64,000 nt of DNA from Prorocentrum cordatum (lineage: Eukaryota; Sar; Dinophyceae; Prorocentrales; Prorocentraceae): NCBI GenBank assembly GCA_963575745.1, contig CAUYUJ010018621.1, positions 5,001 through 69,000 on the forward strand, given 5' to 3'. Both the position numbers and the translations under genes were made by a program. Below, in pieces: positions 9,463 to 19,868 of this stretch; the stretch's first letter is position 1, and the number at the start of each line of letters is the position of its first letter. The notes below the pieces were generated by a model. The model did no database searches and was not told the DNA's origin. It worked only from the letters and a program-made list of their open reading frames with translations.

Positions 9463-9694
9463 GAGCATGGACCGACCGTCCCGGCATTCCTGTAGTCCTG
9501 CCACGACATGTTCTTAGAACCCAGGATTTGTCTAAGAACAACAGCGGTGTTCTTAGAACATAAAGCCGATGTGCTAAAACAAGACAGGCTCCGCCAGAAA
9601 GGTTCTGAGGACACTTCGTGGAAGCCACAGAAGGTTCTTAGAACATTGTCTGGTAGGGCTACAGGCGAGCCAAGACGCTTCGCCACTGCTTGAC
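9463..9694 (+). repeat. Dispersed 232-bp repeat B, copy 1
   Basis: Begins GAGCATGGACCGACCGTCCC and ends CTTCGCCACTGCTTGAC. The interior holds several GTTCTTAGAAC-like palindromes. The copies at 18564-18795 and 57374-57605 have the same 232-bp length, ends and orientation. Confidence 0.85.
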
Positions 9695-9709
9695 AAACGA
9701 CCCGCACGT

Positions 9710-9919
9710 TGGACGCCCGAAATGGGTACGGACAAAAATGGGTACAATGCCCAACAACAAATGTTGTCCCAAACCAACAGCGGCCGCTGTTGGGCAGGCG
9801 GCCTTCTGTCTCGAATGGACACAGGCCGCGGCGGCGTGGACGGCGAGTCCTGTTCAAAATGAACAGGAACTGCTGTTGGGCATTGTACCCATTCTTTCCG
9901 TATTCATTTCGGGCGTCCA
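9710..9919. mobile_element. MITE-like element F with about 50-bp TIRs, copy 1
   Basis: The left end TGGACGCCCGAAATGGGTACG and the right end read inward match over about 50 bp, through GGGTACAATGCCCAACA. A perfect 20-bp palindrome centred on CAGCGGCCGCTG sits at 9774-9793. No coding capacity. It begins 15 bp after repeat B. Confidence 0.85.
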
Positions 9920-10077
9920 GACACACTGTGACTGCGCTGGAGCCGCAGCTCCACCCCGGCTGTGGCTGGCCGTGCATACCCTGCGCAGGGCCGCGCTCGC
10001 CCGGCGGCCGCGTGCTGCGCGCCCCAGCCCTCTGCCTCTCTGCCTCTCTGCCGTCCCCATGGCTCTCCGCCTTCCCA

Positions 10078-10461
10078 CGCACACACACACACACGCAAGC
10101 ACACACAAGACATAGACATGCATGCATGTATACATATACATCTATGTGTATATACACATGCATAACATGTTGGCGGTTGCGGCCTCGCGCGCGGCGACGA
10201 GGCGGAGTGCGCGTAGTCACGCACGCACGCACGCACGCACACATTACACACACACACACACATTCACACACACACGCACACACACACACACACACGCACG
10301 CACAGGCACGCACGCACGCACACAAACACACACACACACACATACATTTTTTAGCGTCGCGGCCACGCGCGCGGCGCCGCGGCGTAGGGCAAATCAAGCG
10401 GAGAGCGTTCGGATCGACACACACACATACTGTCTGACACACACACACACACACACACACG

Positions 10462-10497
<36 letters not shown>

Positions 10498-10560
10498 CTC
10501 TCTCTCACGCAAACACACACACACACACACACGCGCACATACACACGCCTCCCGGCCACC
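10078..10560 (+). repeat. (CA)n microsatellite with ACGC and TACA variants
   Basis: Long CA/ACGC runs broken by two GC-rich islands (10160-10215 and 10350-10410) that share GTTGCGGCCTCGCGCGCGGC-like sequence. No gene. 9920-10077 also shows none. Confidence 0.9.
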
Positions 10561-11142
10561 TGCCCTTGGCTGCTTTTGTTTCTCCTGCTGCTGCTCCGTC
10601 TGCCTCTGCCCCTCATAATCCTGCTGCTGCTTCTCCTGCTGCTCATCAGTCTGCGTCTGCTCCATATCCATCTCCACCCCCGCCTCCACCTCCTCTTTCC
10701 TCCCCCTCCTCCTCCTTTTCCTCCTCCTCCTCCTCTATTTCTACTCCTCTGTTTCTCCTCCTCTGTTTCTCCTCTGTTCCTCCTCTGTTTTTCCTCTGTT
10801 CCTCCTCTGTTCGTCCTCTGTTCTTCCTCTGTTCCTCTTTTCTTCCTCCTCCTCCTCCTCCTCCTCCTCCTCCTCCTCCTCCTCCTCCTCCTCCTCCTCC
10901 TCTCCTCCTCCTCCTCCTCCTCCTCCTCCTCCTCCTCTTCCTCCTCCCATCGTTTTCCTCCTCCCCCTCGTCCGCCTCCTTCTGCTGTTTCTGCTGTTGC
11001 TCCTCCTGGCACCTGACACCTGGTGTCTGCATAGTCGGCTGACGAAGCCTCGTTGTTCCTCCTCTTCCTCCACCACCTCCTCCTCCCCCTCCTCCTCCTC
11101 CTCCTCATCTTCCTCCTCCTCCTCCTCTTCCTCCTTTTGGTG
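10561..11142 (+). repeat. CTG/CCT-rich tract ending in (CCT)n; 3' flank of LINE-2
   Basis: CTGCTGCT, then CCTCTGTT units near 10750-10840, then (CCT)n. This tract and the (CCT)n at 17042 have the same polarity and bracket LINE-2. Confidence 0.85.
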
Positions 11143-11559
11143 TCCGTTCCATGGGAGCCCGCTTGGCCCCCGGCACTGTCCAATCTGGGCCTGATTTGGA
11201 CCGGAGTCGGACCAGACTTGGACTGGAGGAGAACGAGGAGGGGGAGGGGGAACAAAAGGGGAGAGGAGGAGCAGGAGGATGGGCCAAATGCAGCCCCCAC
11301 GCTGTCCACATGCAGGACCCAAGGCTCCCATGAACAGACATCGAACCTCTCGCGCACTCACCAAGCGCTCCCGAAGTTCCCACGGGAGCCCTTGAAATCG
11401 GGCTCCAAACCAAAACCACGGGAGAGCACCCATCAGGACGTCCGTTCTGCCACCTCGGACTGGGGGCGACATCCAGTCGGAGGGCCAGCGGCAGGGTGCT
11501 CTCCAAGTGGGGGTCGCTGGCCCAAGCCCAAACCACTCCTATCTAAATCGCCAAGGCGC

Positions 11560-12815
11560 CAAGACTCGGTGCGGAGAAACCACTCCACCCTGCTTGTATC
11601 TGCCCTGCTCAAGGCCTCGCAACACACAATTACCCCACGCCGTGGGGGCGGGTGGGCACTGCTCTCGAAACTGCCTGGAGATGGTGACTCCGCCCGCCCC
11701 ACAGTGGGCGCACGCCGCGCCGCGCCTCCCCCCCGCGAGAATGAAAAGGAAGGCACGATGAGTGGCATGTCCCTCTCTCAGCAGCACCGCGATCGCAGCG
11801 TCGGCCCGACTTTCAGCAGGCGAGGTCACGGGGGGGATAACATGCAACGGCAACGCATCAAGTGCCTTCTTGACGCGAGCCGATGGGACATGCATACAAT
11901 CAACATCGGCCAGCTTGCAACCGATACGTCCAATCCAAGCTGCGAGAAACGAGAGCACCTTGGCCTGCGAGCGATGCAGAAAACTGTCACGCTCAGAGAC
12001 ACGCGTGAAGGCGGCGGTCTCCCTAGCCGTCTTGTCGGCCAAAAGGTTGCCCTCGCGCTGCCGAAAAGTGATTCGCCCTAAGTCAACATCTGCGGCGGTG
12101 GTGCGGGCCTTGACTTTGCGCAGCCGAAGAGACTCGCCCGCCCCTCCCCCCCCCCCGCGATCCTCGATGGCGGCCCGCGCCAGCGCCCAAAGGTCTGCCC
12201 AGGCAGTCCTGGCAGCAAGGCGCTGTCGGGGACCACGCTTGTTGACTCCGTCGCACGCGAACTGCGAGTCCGCCCAAAAAAAGCGCCGGGGAGGGCGAGC
12301 CTGAGCGCGGGGAGAAAGGCCCAGGGCTCGACAGCGTCGACGTCGTACAAACCAGCGGGGGGCCCTCCTGCGAGCACGGCGGCTGAAACAGGCCTGTCAT
12401 CCTGCAGGGCAACTGCGGCCCATCCCGGGCTTTGCGCCTCGGGGGGCAGGCCCCCGTCCAGGAAGCTCCCGTCCAGAGAAGGGAACCCGCCCAGCAGCCC
12501 AGGATGCCCTTGCAGCCAGACCTCCTCGGGGGGGACAGGGGGCGGGTGAGAAGAGGCAGGCAGCGTCGGCAGCAGCCTCTCCACGAGCAAGCGGACGATG
12601 GGGTGAGAAAGATTCTGCACCATGGCGGCCGCAACAGCGGGCGTCTCAGCCTGAAACACCTCCTCGCGGCCAGGGCAGGAGACGCGCCCGTGCGCTAGGG
12701 TGCCAGGCGCCGGGCGGCAGACGAAACACTCAGCCTCGCAAGAGAAGGCTTCGGCCTGCCGAACTTGTGGCCACTGGCCGCCAGAAACAACGGAAAAGGA
12801 CATAGCCTCTCCCAT
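11560..12815 (-). pseudogene. LINE-2 ORF2 3' part: CCHC knuckle, RNase H, C-terminal Cys motif
   Basis: From 12815 down: a knuckle CFVCRPAPGTLAHGRVSC, then the RNase H start SLDGSFLDGG (Asp near 12473) and SPGWAAV. After a frameshift near 12120 come KVKAHTTAADVD and GNLLADKTARE, the His and last Asp motifs of RNase H. Further down CAHCGAGG and FREQCPPAPTAWGN match the C-terminal Cys module of LINE-1 and LINE-3. RNase H would remove the RNA template during reverse transcription. It is broken by frameshifts. Confidence 0.75.
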
Positions 12816-12919
12816 GGGCCACCAGCTTTCTCATGCCTGACAAGACTGGGGCAAGCATCGGTCCTCTCTCGAACTCAGGCCGCTGCAGATGCTTGGCGAC
12901 ACCCTGCAAACACCAAGGC

Positions 12920-14480
12920 TCAACGATGCGCTAGAGCGCTCGAACGACAGTCCTGGGGCAGAAGTCGACAGGCGAGAAATCTCCGACAATCGGGCGCTGC
13001 CGCGAGAGGCCTCGGGCGCTGATGCCAAGCCTGTGCGCCGACGCGACGCAACTGGTGAAGGGGCCTCACAGAGACTTCCAAGGAGACTGAAAGTTCTGGA
13101 GGGCTCGACTGGCACCCCCCCAGACCAGCAGCAATGACCCCGCGCGGCGCCCGAGACTCCCAGACGGCCGAGGCGGGGTGCAGGAGAGGGGCAGCACATA
13201 TAACAGGAGCAGGATCCATCTTTTTCTTGCCTGACGTGTGCACAAACAACGTAGCACTGCGGCCAACTAGCTTCTGAGACTGCACACTCGCATAACACAA
13301 AATGCTTCGCGCAACTCGGTCTCGGACGTTCCCATTACCCCCGACCCATGCGAGGTGGAGGCCTGAACGGCCGCTCGCGTCATGTTGCGCAGTCTGCGAC
13401 GTTTGACCTGGCCAGAGAGCCTGGTCATCTTGCGATGGCGGGTGGCGGCGGCGCGGCGTCTGGCACGCTTGGTGGCCCGGCGAATTACCCCTCCCGCGGC
13501 GTAGTCCACCCCGACGTTCCTCTCCAGCAGGACGGCCAAGGCCCGACGAGAGCGAAGGGCGGCAGCGGGCCCAGATCTGAGGGAGGGGGCAGACGCCAGC
13601 GCGCGGTTCTCGGGGGCGCTGACTGGCAGGTGCACTGTGCAACTCGTCGTGCAGCAAGGCGGTAGCAGCAGCGAGGCACTGGTGGACTCTCTGCTCTGAC
13701 CCCACCTTGTGGAGCCCAAAGTCGTCGACGACGGCTCCTAGCTGCACCTCCTGGGCGGTCTGCCCAGGGAAAGCCGCCTGCGCGCGATCTAATGGAACAA
13801 GAACAACCATCTGCGGGCAGAGAGTCGCTAACTGACAACCTGCGAGCACGGCCTGCCGAGCGAGGACGGGCTGCGAACTGACACCAGAGAACTCGAGAAT
13901 GCGCGGCGAACGGTGCACAGCGGCGATCAGTCGCACTGTCGCAGGAGGAAGCCCGTGCGCTGAGCGGCTTCAACCAGAGCGCCGCGCCGAATCTTCTCGG
14001 AAGCCTAGTGAAAGTCCAGCAGGGCCGCCCCTGCGGCAAGATTCCTGGAAACAGCCCGCTCGGCGGTGGCAGCCTGGATCCAAACCAAACGCTCCGAACC
14101 GCGCCCCGAGGCCGACCACCCAAACTCACGGAAGCTCTCTTGCTGCCGCCGCGCGAGCAAAGGCCGTCTGACGCGCCTTTGGACGCGCGCGCAAACTTGG
14201 AGCTGCGCAGTGGGCCGAAGGCCCCCCCCCCAGTGCGCTTCATCAAAAACGCAATCTTCGACCAGGCACCTGGCCACGAAACGCTCGATGAGCAGCAGCA
14301 GAGGCATTCGAGCCCCTCGTCGCAAAGCCCGCCGGGCTGTCGAGGACTGACTTGGTCAAAGCCAGCGCCGCTGGCAGGCTTGAAAGATCGGACGCGTTCG
14401 CGCAGATCTTCGAGACTGAAATCGGGAAGCGGCGGGCCCATTTCTTCAGGCCGGCGGGCGGTGTCCTCCAACTCCCCCAT
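12920..14480 (-). pseudogene. LINE-2 ORF2 reverse transcriptase, frameshifted
   Basis: The RT domain opens at about 14417 with SLEDLRERVRSFKPASGAGF. Motif A (AALLDFH) is near 14028-14005 in another frame. Motif B (VLAGCQLA) and motif C (AVVDDFGL; the catalytic DD is intact at 13726-13721) follow in a third. At least two frame changes lie between these motifs, so no full-length enzyme is possible. The identification rests on motif order and on similarity to LINE-1 and LINE-3. Confidence 0.75.
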
Positions 14481-14665
14481 CCGCCAGTGCCGACATCACT
14501 CCTCCTCCAATAACTGCAACTCCTGCTCTCGCGACGCTGGCGCCGCTCGCGCAGCTCCGTCCGCGGCAAAAGCGGGGCTGGAGTGCCGGGGGGCAACGGG
14601 CTTGGAGATGCCGTAGAAGGCCCTTTCCACCAGCATTACTGTGCTGCTGAACCCACTCGCGCCAC

Positions 14666-15878
14666 TCACGATCTCTGCGCCTCTCTGCGTTCTTCTGATG
14701 CACTGCAGCGGAGGCCTGCGCCTCCGCGAATAAAAACTTGGCCAGGCCCCAAGTCCAGGCCGGCAGCCGCCTCGAGAACAACGCGCCAAGGCCCCGCGAG
14801 GGCCGCGGGAAGAGAGCCCGAGTAACGAATCAGCCGCCGACTTGAACCGTGGCTCGAGCCCCGAGCAGCGGGACTCCGGGGCCTAGAAAGCTCGAGCGAA
14901 ACCTGGCTGAGAGCGCGAAACCAAACGACCACGCTGGAAGTGCGAGGGTAGCGCGGGCTGCGGGGGCGCAGCGCGCCCCGCATCCTGCGCCGCAGCGGCC
15001 GCGCACGGCCCACGCACATGCCGCGCTCGTCGTCGGGGATCTGATAGATCTCGAGGAACTCCTGCCCCATGACGGTAACAAAGCCGCGCCGAGCCTCGCC
15101 CGCGCGCTGTCCAGCAGACGTTGGACCGCAGGCCGCCGACCAGAGGGAAGGTAGCATCCCCCTGGCCTCTGACGAGGAAATTGACGCGGCACCCGAACTT
15201 GAGGAAGTGAGACTGCGGCCTTGGCCCCGCGAAGGGAGGCCACGATAGGCTTGCGACCTCGGTGCCGGCCGCCATGAGGACCTGCAACTCCGCCCAGTAG
15301 CGGGGCCCGTGGGAGACAGTGAACCAATCGAGCGTGCGCACGGCGGCCCGGGGGCACGTGGCCACGTTCGGCGCCAGTAGCACCGCGCTCAGCGTGCCGG
15401 GCCATCCCGCGCGCAGGGGGGCCATGTTCCAGTCGCCCGCGACGACGAACGGCAGCCCGCATCTGCACGCAATGCCACCCAACGCACTAGGCAGCTGCCA
15501 AATATGTGGAGAAGGCCCTCGGGTGTCACGCAGCTACATGTTGGCCCGCAACGCGCCGTCAGGGCGAAGCACCGACAGATGCAGAAGACTGACCCTGGCT
15601 CCAGGCATTCAGAAGCTCTGCTCAGGAAGTTCTGCCATGCCGATCCTGCGCGGAACCATCTGGGAGAGTCCGCCCGTAGTGCCACCAGCTGGGTTCACGC
15701 GCGCCGCCAGACCCTTGGCGGACCATCCCAGCCGCCGAAAGCGAGCCTCCCGTGCCTGGACCACGGCGAAGTGGTGCTCCTGAACTGCCACTGCAGTATT
15801 CTCAAGCAACCTGCTGTGACTCCAATAGACTCTCGAGCCCAACGCGGCCCGTGACGTTGGCTGCGACGAAAGAAACAC
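14666..15878 (-). pseudogene. LINE-2 ORF2 APE-type endonuclease and linker, broken
   Basis: From 15878: NTAVAVQEHHF carries the catalytic Glu motif. A stop at 15609 follows, and then in the same frame come PFVVAGDWNMAP (GDWN motif) and AVRTLDWFTVS (normally S/T-x-I/L-D-x-F). Downstream WREWVQQ resembles the linker of LINE-1 and LINE-3. The endonuclease would nick target DNA for primed reverse transcription. Confidence 0.7.
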
Positions 15879-15883
15879 CCCGG

Positions 15884-16996
15884 CTAAACCGACGGCGCGG
15901 TGCGAACGCGCATGGCGTGGCGCTCCTGCATGGAGCGGGCGAAGTCGGTGAAGAGGGAGCGCGAGAGCTTCTGGCGCTCGCCCTGGCGTTCCTCGAGCTT
16001 GGCCTCGCCCTCGCCGTCGACCGCCATGTCAGACGCCGCCGTGAACTCCCTGAAGAAGGCTCCATCTGGATCGGCCATGGCCCCCCAGTCAGGGGCCCCT
16101 GGGGCTGCCGCGGGCGCGCCAGAGCTGCCTGGGGCCGCGGCCCCGCCAGCGCCGCCGCCAGCAGCGCCAGCAGCGGGAGCAGCGTCAGGAGCACCGCTGC
16201 CCGCGCCCGCGGCGCCCGCGGCGCCCGCGGCTGGCTCGGCGGCGACCTGCGGCGGGGGGCAAACGCGCTGCGTGGCAGAGGCGACGAGCTGCTCGAGCTG
16301 CCCTGCCTCCTCAGGCGCAGCCAGGCGCAGCGCGCCCAGGAGCCCCTGCATCTGCCCCTGCATCTGCTGAAGCGCCGCGGCGGCCGAGAGCGGCTGCCCC
16401 TGAGCCGCCGTGGCGCTGCATGCCTCGGCCGCCTTGGCGGCGGCGGCCTCGGCTTCCTTCTTGAGACGGTCGAGGTTGTTCTGACACTCGGCCATGTGGG
16501 CCATGGCCTGAACAGTACTGGCCTTGGCCTTCTCATACTTGACCTGAGCCTGATTGACTTGCTGGCGGAGCGAATCTGTAGTCTGTCGAGCAAAGCGAGC
16601 CACGGGCTCAGGAGCACCTGAGTCCAACGTCCGCTTGCTGACAACTCTATCGATGGACTTGCTGGGCCAGCCGCTGGCGAGGACGGCGAAGTCATCCTCG
16701 AGCATGCGGGCATAGACAGCGACCATCTCCTCCGAGATCTGCACAGACTTCGCAATGCCACCAGACTGAGGCTGAACGCGCGGGGGTCCGTTGGCCCAGG
16801 CGCTCGGCCTGCCTGCACTGGTGCCCGCGGGCATGGCGGCGGGCCGAGGAACTCCTGATGGTGTCTGCCCGCGCACACGGCACGACATGCGCCAGCCGAA
16901 GTTCTCTTTGTACTCGCAGCGTTTGTTGGGGGCAAAGCATGCACCGCGGGGGTGCGACAGCTGGTGGGGCCGCGGATCCCCTTGCCAGAAACTCTC
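15884..16996 (-). CDS. LINE-2 ORF1: Cys-containing, Ala/Gly-rich protein with a coiled coil
   Basis: An open frame continues from the DinoSL relicts to the stop at 15884. The N-terminal part has CFAPNKRC..WRMSC (a degenerate Cys motif), a central helical segment (QVNQAQVKYEKAKAS..ECQNNLDRLKKEAEAA) and a long Ala/Gly/Pro-rich tail. LINE ORF1 proteins bind RNA and coat the transposition intermediate. The start codon is not certain; ATGs occur near 16890 and 16835. It is the least damaged part of LINE-2. Confidence 0.6.
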   Translation of the reverse strand, partial: ESFWQGDPRPHQLSHPRGACFAPNKRCEYKENFGWRMSCRVRGQTPSGVPRPAAMPAGTSAGRPSAWANGPPRVQPQSGGIAKSVQISEEMVAVYARMLEDDFAVLASGWPSKSIDRVVSKRTLDSGAPEPVARFARQTTDSLRQQVNQAQVKYEKAKASTVQAMAHMAECQNNLDRLKKEAEAAAAKAAEACSATAAQGQPLSAAAALQQMQGQMQGLLGALRLAAPEEAGQLEQLVASATQRVCPPPQVAAEPAAGAAGAAGAGSGAPDAAPAAGAAGGGAGGAAAPGSSGAPAAAPGAPDWGAMADPDGAFFREFTAASDMAVDGEGEAKLEERQGERQKLSRSLFTDFARSMQERHAMRVRTAPSV

Positions 16997-16999
16997 GTC

Positions 17000-17041
17000 C
17001 TCGAGCAAGCCGCTACGGACTTGAACCAAAATTGCTACGGA
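17000..17041 (-). other. Two tandem relict spliced leaders at the 5' end of LINE-2
   Basis: 17041-17020 is a full 22-nt unit, TCCGTAGCAA then TTTTGGTTCAAG, with two differences from DinoSL. Directly 3', 17019-17000 reads TCCGTAGCGGCTTGCTCGAG, a second full-length unit with a 2-nt deletion and several changes. The microsatellite starts at the very next base, so the spliced leader marks the true 5' end of the element. Confidence 0.85.
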
Positions 17042-17212
17042 CTCCTCCTCCTCCTCCTCCTCCTCCTCCTCCTCCTCCTTCCTCCTCCTCCGCCTCCGCA
17101 TCCTCCTCCTCCTCCACCTCCTCCTCCTCCTCCTCCTCTTCCTCCTCCTCCTCCTCTTCCTATCTTCCGCCTCCTCCTCCTCCTCCTCCTCCTCCTCCTC
17201 CACCTCGCCCTC
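17042..17212 (+). repeat. (CCT)n microsatellite; 5' flank of LINE-2
   Basis: CCT repeat with the same polarity as the tract before 11143. Confidence 0.9.
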
Positions 17213-17839
17213 GCTTGCGCGTCCCGCCGCTCCCTGTCCGCTCCGCCCTCACGGCCCTCCATCATCATGCCTCAGCCCCAAGCCACCCGGTCTCGCGCCT
17301 CGCGCCCTGCGATGCGCGACGCGCAGTCTACCCGCCGGCCGGCAGCGGTGGGAGGACCATGCCGTGGGAAGGCGTTGGAAGCAGACGGGGCCTCCGGCCG
17401 CCCCCTGAAGGGGAGGGAAGGAGGAAACCGCCCGATACTGGAAGCAGGGGGGCGTCTAGATGAGATTAGAGCCAGGGAATCCAACAAAAATCAGGGAGAC
17501 GTCAGACTCGGGCACGCGGGACTCGGGTTGGCCTGACGGGGCCATCGTAAAAATGACGAGAGCCAGTCTGCAATCAGACGCGAGCTCCCGCCGCAGACAT
17601 CCTGCGAAAACTGGACCGCCCAAACCCCGGGCGCGCTCATCAAAAAGCGCCACCAGACCCGAGTTCCGGCTTACTCGAGCCTTCCGTTTCCCCGACCGGC
17701 GTGTGCAGGCCTCGCACTGGCACAAGGAGAGCCAGCTGTTATACAGGGTGCGCAGGGGCCTCAGCTCGCTCTGGCGAGCCGAAGAGGCACTCCCCGGCCC
17801 AGGACCAAGATAGCGCCCCCCGAACACCAGAGCTCCTCC
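17213..17839. other. 620-bp non-repetitive island between two (CCT)n tracts
   Basis: A minus-strand frame of 123 codons (17827-17456) contains LYNSWLSLCQCEACTRRSGK and MAPSGQPESRVPESD. I do not recognise it. The CxC-x2-C spacing could be a fragment of a LINE ORF1 Cys motif. Both flanks are (CCT)n of the same polarity, like the flanks of LINE-2. Confidence 0.35.
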
Positions 17840-18003
17840 ACCTCCCCCCCCCTCCTCCTCCTCCCCCCCCCTCCCCCCCTCCTCCTCCTCCTCCTCCTCC
17901 TCCTCCTCCTCCTCCTCGTCCTCGTCCTCCTCCTCCTCCTCCTCCTCCTCCTCCTCCTCCTCCTCCTCCTCCTCCTCCTCCTCCCCTTCCTCCTCCCCCT
18001 CCT
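17840..18003 (+). repeat. (CCT)n microsatellite
   Basis: Nearly pure CCT with a CGTCCTCGTCC interruption. Confidence 0.9.
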
Positions 18004-18011
18004 GAGCCCGA

Positions 18012-18031
18012 GGTGGCCATTTGTCTCAGCT
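18012..18031 (+). other. Possible plus-strand spliced-leader relict
   Basis: TGGCCATTTGTCTCAG shows partial identity to the TAGCC..TTTTGGCTCAAG part of DinoSL, but needs two single-base gaps. It lies just 3' of a (CCT)n tract, as the LINE-1 leader does. No tandem second copy and no downstream gene are seen. Confidence 0.3.
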
Positions 18032-18247
18032 CGGCCACGCGCAGAGGGGGATACGACAAGTCCGCGTCGTGGCGACCTCGGCGTTGGTTCCTGACACCGC
18101 GGGGATCGTTCACACTTGAAGGATCGGACGCTCCGTGGGCGCCGGATCGTGCAACGACGGGCAAGTTCTGGGCCACGGGCGGCGGCATCCAACCTGAAAC
18201 GCACGCGGTGGGGTCGCCGGCGGTCGGCACGACGCGAACCTGCCCTG

Positions 18248-18365
18248 CCGTAGGGAGATGGGGGGAAAGGCTTCTTTTTCAAGCACCCTTACTTCTTTAG
18301 AAGGCGCGGGCCCTGTCGGTAGATGCCAGGCTCGCGCCCTCTGAGAAGCAGCCTCCCTCCAAGAA
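18248..18365. mobile_element. Short TIR element G (CTTCTNAGAAG family), copy 1
   Basis: Shares GTAGGGAGATGGGGGGAAAG, ACTTCTTTAGAAGGCGC and CGCGCCCTCTGAGAAGCAG with 55566-55689. Its ends are G-rich inverted repeats and it is about 120 bp long. Confidence 0.6.
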
Positions 18366-18518
18366 GTCGGGCGTCTCATCCCACAGGGGGAGTTCGGAAG
18401 AAAAATGAAACATGGTCAACGCAAAATCTCAAACATAGTCAAGAGAGCACGAAGCGGCGTCCCCAGCCCATGCCGTGACTATTCTGGAGTCTTCCTCCTG
18501 CGGAGGGACGTGCCCGAC
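18366..18518. mobile_element. TIR family T, copy T1 (153 bp)
   Basis: Left end GTCGGGCGTCTCATCCCACA; right end TCCTCCTGCGGAGGGACGTGCCCGAC. The interior AAACATGGTCAACGC..TCAAACATAGTCAAGAG aligns with 53180-53240 next to the right end of T4. No coding capacity. Confidence 0.75.
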
Positions 18519-18563
18519 GCAACAGGGCAGTGCATGCAACGTGCCGTGCCCGCACCCTTTTTA

Positions 18564-18795
18564 GAGTAGGGACCGACGGTCCCGGCATTCCTATAGTCCT
18601 ACCACGAAATGTTCTTAGAACCCAAAAATGTTCTAATAACAAAAACAATGTTCTTAGAACATAAGCCCGATGTGATAAAACCAGACAGACTCCGCCAGAA
18701 ATGTTCTAAGAATATTCCGTGGAAACCACAAAAGGTTCCTAGAACATTGCTCGGTCGGGCTATAGGCGAGCCAGGACGCTTCGCCACTGCTTGAC
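18564..18795 (+). repeat. Dispersed 232-bp repeat B, copy 2
   Basis: Same ends, length and strand as copy 1. ATGTTCTTAGAACAT-like palindromes occur at about 18609, 18650 and 18700. Confidence 0.85.
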
Positions 18796-19694
18796 TTTTG
18801 CTTCCTTCCCCTCGACTTCGACGGCGGGGACGGCGGATCGGCGCTGGACGCTCCCTCTGCTGGCGCGTGGAGCGCGCCAGGGGCGGTGCTTCTGCCGCTC
18901 GTGCTGCGAGAAGAGGGCCGGGGCGGGGATCTGTCCAGGGCCAGCCGCCTGGATTGAATCGATCCTCGGGGACCTCGGCAGGCGGTGGATGTGGACATGC
19001 TGCTCGGTCTCGGGGGGGGGGGGCACACAGGTCCACGTCCGCCGCCTGCAGGAGGCCCCCGAAGATCGTGCCTCGGCAGCGCGCACCCCCGTGCTCCCAC
19101 CCCCCCTCCGGGAGGGCCCCGGGCCGCATCGGGCAGTCGGATCGGCGACCGAAGCGGCTCGCACCGGTGGAGACCGGCGGCCGCGTCGGGAGAAGTCGAG
19201 TCGGCGGAAACCGGCAGGCTGGCCGACAGCCATTCAGAAATCGGTGCGCACATCGGCATCCGAGGCCGAATCGAAGCGGAATCGGAGGCCGCCGACGTCG
19301 AGTCGCATCGGAGGAATCGGCATGAGCCCCGCCCCTCCCCCTCCTTCCCCCCCCCCCCCTCACCACCAGACCCCCGACGTAATGTTTTTTTCATTACGTC
19401 GACCCCCAGAGGTCTGGACCCTTTCCCCATGACCGGCTGTGCATCCTGAGTCGTTTTTTGACGCTCCCGAGGCCCGGTGAGGGCCCCCAGAAGCCGAAAA
19501 TTAGGAAAAACATCCCGTCATGATTTTTTCATTACTCGAGGGGGTCTGGGCCCTTTTCTCCTTCTCGCGCCTCCTCCCTCCCGCCCAGAAACGCGACCAG
19601 GGCGAGGCTGACACCGGGCAAGGACAAATCGAGGACCTCTGCACCCTCCGCGCGTGGCCGACCACCCCTCCCCCCCCCGGACCCCTGGCATCAT
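18796..19694. other. GC-rich stretch, no gene recognised; hairpin at 19374-19401
   Basis: Frames on both strands stay open only because of GC richness (Ser/Arg/Pro-rich). CGACGTAATG and CATTACGTCG pair around a T7 loop at 19374-19401. A related motif (CATTACTCGAGGGGGTCTGG) near 19530 suggests a local duplication of about 150 bp. Confidence 0.5.
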
Positions 19695-19868
19695 GTCGGG
19701 CCTGTCCCCCTACTACAGGGGGATCTTCGACGACAAATAAAAAATACGTCAAAAATACCCCAAAAAGGTAAAACCAAAAAAAAAACTATATTTGGACTAT
19801 TTTTGGACTACTTTGGGGGTATCTTTTGTTTTTCGTCGACAATCCCCCTGTAGGGACACACGCCCGAC
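19695..19868. mobile_element. TIR family T, copy T2 (174 bp)
   Basis: The ends GTCGGGCCTGTCCCCCTACT and, reversed, GTCGGGCGTGTGTCCCTACA continue inverted through AGGGGGAT..TCGACGA and AAATACCCC for about 70 bp. The interior is AT-rich. Confidence 0.85.

Larger units (their letters stand above)
11143..17041 (-). mobile_element. LINE-2: degenerate non-LTR retrotransposon with tandem DinoSL at its 5' end
   Basis: Order on the minus strand: two DinoSL relicts (17041-17000), ORF1 (to 15884), APE-type endonuclease, reverse transcriptase, CCHC knuckle, RNase H, C-terminal Cys motif, then a 3' region ending ACACCAAAA against the microsatellite. (CCT)n of one polarity lies on both sides, so the element apparently inserted into a microsatellite and no target duplication can be read. 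Several frameshifts in ORF2 make it inactive. Length about 5.9 kb. Confidence 0.8.

Noticed and set aside
9030-11357. 775-codon minus-strand frame
   Set aside because: It crosses GGA, repeat B, MITE F and CA repeats without stops; no domain and no codon structure.
18599-19432. Overlapping 200-260 codon frames on both strands
   Set aside because: GC-driven open frames that include repeat B; no domain or conserved start.
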